NCBI GenBank assembly: GCA_964531805.1 | Contig: CAZHGE010000002.1 | Span: forward strand, 1 to 64,000 | Origin: RGIG8767 sp964531805 | GTDB taxonomy: Bacteria > Bacillota > Clostridia > Lachnospirales > Lachnospiraceae | Reading direction: 5' to 3' | Length of the DNA: 64,000 bases | Part shown: in pieces, positions 59,946 through 64,000 of the stretch | How positions within the stretch are numbered: the stretch's first letter is position 1 | Layout of the letters: every line of letters starts with the position of its first letter | Notes under the pieces: generated by a model | The model's input: only the letters and a program-made list of their open reading frames with translations | Database searches by the model: none | What the model was told of the DNA's origin: nothing | Program-made: the position numbers and the translations under genes

Positions 59946-59974
59946 AGGAATAAATAATAAGAAAGGAGCAGCAT

Positions 59975-61921
59975 ATGCCTTCACAATTTTTTGGTTTAAA
60001 TATCGCATACACAGGACTGACAGCATCCAATGCTGCTTTAAATACAACTGCAAATAACATTTCTAACACAGAAACAGCAGGTTACAGCAGACAACATGTA
60101 GTGCAGGAAGCAGCAGATGCGCTTCGTACTTTTACTACTTATGGTTGTGCCGGTGCTGGTGTTGATGTTATTGCTATTGAGCGTATTCGTGATGAATTTT
60201 ATGATAATAAGTATTGGTCTACGAATACGAATGCAGGACAGTATAATATGAAACAATATTATATGCGTCAGGTAGAAGATTATTTTGCAGATGATGAAAC
60301 AACACAGGGCTTCGGAACCACATTTAACAATATGATGGATGCCCTTGCAGAAGTAAAAAAGCAGAGCGGTACCATTGCTACAAAAGCACAGTTCATGGGG
60401 TTTGCCAGCAACCTTGCAGAATATTTTAATGGTATGGCCAATAATTTGGAATTGGTACAGAAGGATGTTAACTCCGAGATCAAGGTAAAAGTAGATGAAA
60501 TCAATTCTATTGCATCGGAACTGGCTACTTTAAATAAACAGATTAACGTAATTGAAATGGGTGGTGGCACTGCCAATGAACTTCGTGATAAACGAACTCT
60601 TTTATTGGACCAGTTATCCGCTATTGTAGATATTACAGTAGAAGAACATCCGATTACGGACTCCAATGATCCAGATAGAGAAACCGGTGGTAACCGTTTC
60701 CTTGTTAAGATTGCTGGTGGTCAGACACTGGTAGAGACAAACGAATATAGAACACTTGCATGTATTGCAAGAACAAATAAAGAAAAAGTGCATCAGTCAG
60801 ATGCAGAAGGTTTATACGATGTATATTGGGTATCGGATATTCGTACCGGCACCATAGGAGACCAGTTTAATCTGTATAATCCATTATTAGGTGGTGAGTT
60901 ACAGGGATTGGTTGAGATGCGAGATGGTAATAATGGTGAGTATTTCAACGGTTTTGTGACAAATGTGGCAGATGCCGGAATTGGAGCAGTAGACACACCG
61001 GAAGAAGGTCACGCTTTAAAGAAGGTTACCATTGAAGTGGATGATGCTTATCTGACAGATTTAAATAAGAGTACCATGTCAGATAATGGCGGTAAGATTA
61101 CCATTGGTAATACCGTATATTATTACACAGAGTGGACATACAACTATGATAAAGATACAGGTAAGACCACTTACGATTTAATAATCGATGAAACCAAGAG
61201 TGAAGTAACAATTGGTACGGATAAAGTGGATAAGGAAGCTGCAATTGGTGCTAATATCCGTTATCAGGGAATCCCTTATTATCAGCAGCAGATGAATGAA
61301 TGGATTCGTGTTTTTGCTCAGGGATTCAACGACATTCTGACTGGTGGTTACGATGTATATGGCGGCGAAGGTCATATTCTTTTTACAGGTAATATGGAAA
61401 CCGATGATGATCAGTATTCATTTGCAGATGAATTCCGTTATTCAAAAGTAGATGAAAATGGAAATCGTGTTTCGGAAAGCATCAATGTAGATGATGACAG
61501 TTACTACCGCTTAACAGCTAAAAATATGAGTGTGTTGGATGTCGTGATGGCAGATCCTGATTTACTGGCGACGAAAAAAGATCAGACAGCTGGTGTTGAC
61601 GAATATGACAATGTAACAGATCTGATTAATATGACGACTGATAAAAATGTGGCAAGTTTTAGAGGAGCACCAACAGCTGATTTCTTAGTATGTATTTTGT
61701 CAGACGTGGCATTAAATGCAAATAGTGCCAATACATTTTATAATACCTATACAAATGTAGGAAAATCCATTGACAATCAGAGAATTTCCATTTCTGGTGT
61801 GGATAAAGATGAGGAAGCAGTTAATCTGGTTAAATTCCAGAACGCGTATAATCTGGCTTCCCGAATGATACAGACATTAACAGAAATTTACGATCGTCTG
61901 ATTCTTCAGACAGGGGTATAA
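59975..61921 (+). CDS. Flagellar hook-associated protein 1, FlgK (copy 2)
   Basis: This 648-residue FlgK paralogue starts PSQFFGLNIAYTGLTASNAALNTTANNISNTETAGYSRQHVVQ, with ANELRDKRTLLLDQLSAIVDI near residue 200 and the C-terminal GVDKDEEAVNLVKFQNAYNLASRMIQTLTEIYDRLILQTGV. It is about 100 residues longer than copy 1 because of a larger central region (about 230-520). Copy 1 and this one could occupy successive junction rings, or one may act as a variant junction protein. AAAGGAG lies upstream of the ATG. Confidence 0.9.
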   Translation: MPSQFFGLNIAYTGLTASNAALNTTANNISNTETAGYSRQHVVQEAADALRTFTTYGCAGAGVDVIAIERIRDEFYDNKYWSTNTNAGQYNMKQYYMRQVEDYFADDETTQGFGTTFNNMMDALAEVKKQSGTIATKAQFMGFASNLAEYFNGMANNLELVQKDVNSEIKVKVDEINSIASELATLNKQINVIEMGGGTANELRDKRTLLLDQLSAIVDITVEEHPITDSNDPDRETGGNRFLVKIAGGQTLVETNEYRTLACIARTNKEKVHQSDAEGLYDVYWVSDIRTGTIGDQFNLYNPLLGGELQGLVEMRDGNNGEYFNGFVTNVADAGIGAVDTPEEGHALKKVTIEVDDAYLTDLNKSTMSDNGGKITIGNTVYYYTEWTYNYDKDTGKTTYDLIIDETKSEVTIGTDKVDKEAAIGANIRYQGIPYYQQQMNEWIRVFAQGFNDILTGGYDVYGGEGHILFTGNMETDDDQYSFADEFRYSKVDENGNRVSESINVDDDSYYRLTAKNMSVLDVVMADPDLLATKKDQTAGVDEYDNVTDLINMTTDKNVASFRGAPTADFLVCILSDVALNANSANTFYNTYTNVGKSIDNQRISISGVDKDEEAVNLVKFQNAYNLASRMIQTLTEIYDRLILQTGV

Positions 61922-61946
61922 AAGTGATGAATAGGAGTGATGCAAC

Positions 61947-63611
61947 GTGAGAATTACAGCTAAAATCATGCAGAATAATTCATTGTCCAATATTAATACG
62001 AACAAGACTCTGCAGGACAAATTGAATACGCAGATGGCGACAGAAAAGAAAATCAACCGTCCATCCGATGACCCGGTTGTAGCAATCCGTGCATTACGCC
62101 TTCGTACGAATGTAAGTCAGGTAACACAGTATTATTCCAAGAATGCACCTGACGCAGACAGCTGGTTAAAAGTAACAGAGGATGCCTTGTCTACTGTGTC
62201 GGCAGTAATCACGGATATGATCAAGCAGTGTACCAGCGGAGCAAATGAAAAATTAACAAGTCAGGACCGGGTGACGATTTTAGATGCACTTAAGAGTCTT
62301 CGTGATGAAGTATATGCAACTGGTAATGCGGATTATGCTGGAAGAAGTGTTTTTACAGGATATCGTACAGAGAGCACTCTTAAATTTATATCCGATACAC
62401 AGAAAACTTATTCGATTACAGAACATCTTACGACTGATAATATTGATACCATCAAGCATGTAAGTGTTGGTGAGTTGAACAGCATTAATGATGCTAATTT
62501 TAATAGTGGTGGATTAGAAAATATTGTAGAGCAGGATGTTCAGACAACGGATGTGCATCGTATCCGTTTATCTTATAGTGATGTTGAAGCAGCTTATAAG
62601 GATGGACAAGTACCGACACTGACTTATTTTGATGAAGCAACAGGAGCTTATGTACCGGTTCAGGTGTCCTTTACGACAGATGCGGATGGAGATGGTGTTG
62701 CTGATGATGCGGACGGAGATGGCGTTGCAGATGTAACAACACAAACAATGGATGCCATTACCATTACATCCATTGATGCTGCGCAGAATCCATATGAAGA
62801 GATTGCCAATAATCCGAATGGAGCTCTTTTGATTAAAGAAACAGGAGAACTGTTACTGGGAGCGAATGTATATGATGCATTGATGTCTAAAAAGGACAAT
62901 GTAAATACAACCTTTGATGAGTCTTCTATTTTGATAACTTATCAGAAGACAAATTGGCAGAAGGATGATCTGAAACCGGAGCATTATTTTACCTGTACCG
63001 ATATGTCTGCGGATGATCCGGCGGATTATGTTACATATAATGCGGCATATATTGTACCGGGTGAAGAAGTAGAAAAGCAGGTAATTGAGTACGATATCGG
63101 TATGAATCAGACCATTCGTGTGAATACGACAGCGGATGAAGTATTTACGCATGCAATCGGACGAGATGTGGATGATCTTATAAATGTTATGCAATCTGTT
63201 ATAGATATGGAAAATACAGTGAAAAAACTGGAATCCATGTCTGAAAATGAGAGTTATACGCCGGATGAATTAGAGACGATTAATAAACAGTTAGACGCTG
63301 CAAATAAAGCATTAAGTGCACTAATGGAAAAAGCACAGAAGATGTTTGAGTCAGGCATTACAAAAATGCAGGGACATTTGGATATGGCCAATCTGGCAGT
63401 AACCAATTGTGGTACAAGAAGTAAAAAACTCGAATTAATTACGACTCGTCTGATGTCACAGAAAACCAATTTTGAGACTTTGGAATCAGAAAATGAAAAT
63501 GTAGATATTACAGAGGTAGCAATCCAATTAAGCAGTGCTGAACTTACTTATGAGGCCGCACTTATGGCAACAGGTAAGATTATGAAGACTTCACTTATGG
63601 ATTATATCTAA
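61947..63611 (+). CDS. flgL: Flagellar hook-associated protein 3, FlgL, with Asp-rich repeat insert (GTG start)
   Basis: This 554-residue, flagellin-like junction protein has the N-terminus MRITAKIMQNNSLSNINTNKTLQDKLNTQMATEKKINRPSDDPVVAIRALRLRTNVSQ-like sequence with the FlgL PSDDP motif. Its C-terminus NFETLESENENVDITEVAIQLSSAELTYEAALMATGKIMKTSLMDYI is typical. It is nearly twice the usual length. The insert contains two 9-residue DADGDGVAD repeats (about residues 245-262) resembling calcium-binding thrombospondin-3/dockerin loops. AGGAG lies 9 bp before the GTG at 61947. Confidence 0.93.
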   Translation: MRITAKIMQNNSLSNINTNKTLQDKLNTQMATEKKINRPSDDPVVAIRALRLRTNVSQVTQYYSKNAPDADSWLKVTEDALSTVSAVITDMIKQCTSGANEKLTSQDRVTILDALKSLRDEVYATGNADYAGRSVFTGYRTESTLKFISDTQKTYSITEHLTTDNIDTIKHVSVGELNSINDANFNSGGLENIVEQDVQTTDVHRIRLSYSDVEAAYKDGQVPTLTYFDEATGAYVPVQVSFTTDADGDGVADDADGDGVADVTTQTMDAITITSIDAAQNPYEEIANNPNGALLIKETGELLLGANVYDALMSKKDNVNTTFDESSILITYQKTNWQKDDLKPEHYFTCTDMSADDPADYVTYNAAYIVPGEEVEKQVIEYDIGMNQTIRVNTTADEVFTHAIGRDVDDLINVMQSVIDMENTVKKLESMSENESYTPDELETINKQLDAANKALSALMEKAQKMFESGITKMQGHLDMANLAVTNCGTRSKKLELITTRLMSQKTNFETLESENENVDITEVAIQLSSAELTYEAALMATGKIMKTSLMDYI

Positions 63612-63657
63612 ATAGAACACGGTATTTTCCCAGAAAGATGGGAGAAAAGGAGACGCT

Positions 63658-64000
63658 ATGAGAATAAATACAAGAGTATTTGGAGAAGTTGATATTGAGG
63701 ATTCAAAAATTCTTCATTTTCCAATGGGAATTATAGGCTTTCCTGAATTGACTGAGTTTGCGTTGATTCATGATGCAGAAAAAGAAGGAAGAAGTGCTGT
63801 CAGATGGTTACAGTCCGTACAGGAACCAGCATTTGCAATGCCGGTAATGGACCCATTGACTGTAAAGGCGGATTATAATCCCGAAGTGGAAGATGAACTA
63901 TTAAAACCAATTGGAACATTGGATCCGGAAGAAGTATTAGTTTTGGTTACTTTAACGGTACCAAGTGATGTGACAAAAATGACTGTAAATCTGCAGGCAC
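63658..64000 (+). CDS. fliW: Flagellar assembly factor FliW (5' part, runs off window)
   Basis: The first 114 codons are visible. MRINTRVFGEVDIEDSKILHFPMGIIGFPELTEFALI is diagnostic of FliW, and WLQSVQEPAFAMPVMDP follows. FliW binds free flagellin or CsrA, releasing or blocking repression of flagellin translation; csrA usually follows. AAGGAG lies 5 bp before the ATG. A small hairpin, TTTTCCCA/TGGGAGAAAA (about 63625-63648), precedes it in the gap after flgL. Confidence 0.93.
   Translation, partial: MRINTRVFGEVDIEDSKILHFPMGIIGFPELTEFALIHDAEKEGRSAVRWLQSVQEPAFAMPVMDPLTVKADYNPEVEDELLKPIGTLDPEEVLVLVTLTVPSDVTKMTVNLQA

Overview
The window reads as low-GC Firmicutes DNA and most resembles a motile Lachnospiraceae (the Roseburia, Lachnospira, Butyrivibrio group). 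That is an inference from gene content, not a database match. The evidence is strong AGGAGG-type ribosome binding sites, a FabK/FabT-type fatty-acid operon, a fused carboxyltransferase, a FliW-type flagellar control gene and several flagellins.

Layout. 1-3.2 kb: ECF transporter (UPF0397-type S component, fused double ATPase, EcfT). 3.2-15.1 kb: housekeeping genes (PatB/MalY C-S lyase, an Rpn-like nuclease gene inside inverted repeats, rarA, a DUF975 membrane protein, an Ig-repeat surface protein, hisC, a methyltransferase, hslO, nadE). 15.1-16.1 kb: an unusual repeat block and a degenerate FMN-binding-like protein. 16.0-25.4 kb: type II fatty-acid synthesis operon acpP-fabK-fabD-fabG-fabF-fabZ-accDA-fabK2-fabH-fabT. 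It is preceded by three exactly 16-bp-phased TTTGA-N3-TCAAA operators, and the same operator lies over the DUF975 promoter at 6.9 kb. 25.5-33.1 kb: chemoreceptor, ABC exporter, and a surface-glycan set (GT-C-like membrane protein, polyprenyl-P glycosyltransferase-like GT2, UDP-glucose dehydrogenase).

33.2-64.0 kb is flagellar. It begins with a flagellin carrying a large insert and a protease flagellin (flagellinolysin, HELMH), followed by flaG-fliD-fliS and a FliT/FlgN-like gene. A divergent lic-type phosphocholine locus comes next (BCCT transporter, cytidylyltransferase, and an HTH-cytidylyltransferase-choline kinase fusion). After it lie the compact major flagellin and an 11-kb glycosylation/modification island with three CgeB-like paralogues, GT2s, an FkbM methyltransferase and an acetyltransferase. 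The window ends with flgM-flgN-flgK-flgK2-flgL-fliW.

How it fits together. Sigma-28 (SigD)-type promoters (TAAA-N14-16-xCCGATAx) precede the major flagellin, flaG, flgM and probably the insert flagellin. All three flagellin leaders, and the flaG leader, can form a small hairpin presenting GGA in a 6-nt loop, as expected for CsrA targets; fliW, the CsrA antagonist gene, is at the right edge. Terminators or long hairpins separate most transcription units. No tRNA, rRNA, CRISPR array, insertion sequence transposase or prophage was recognised.
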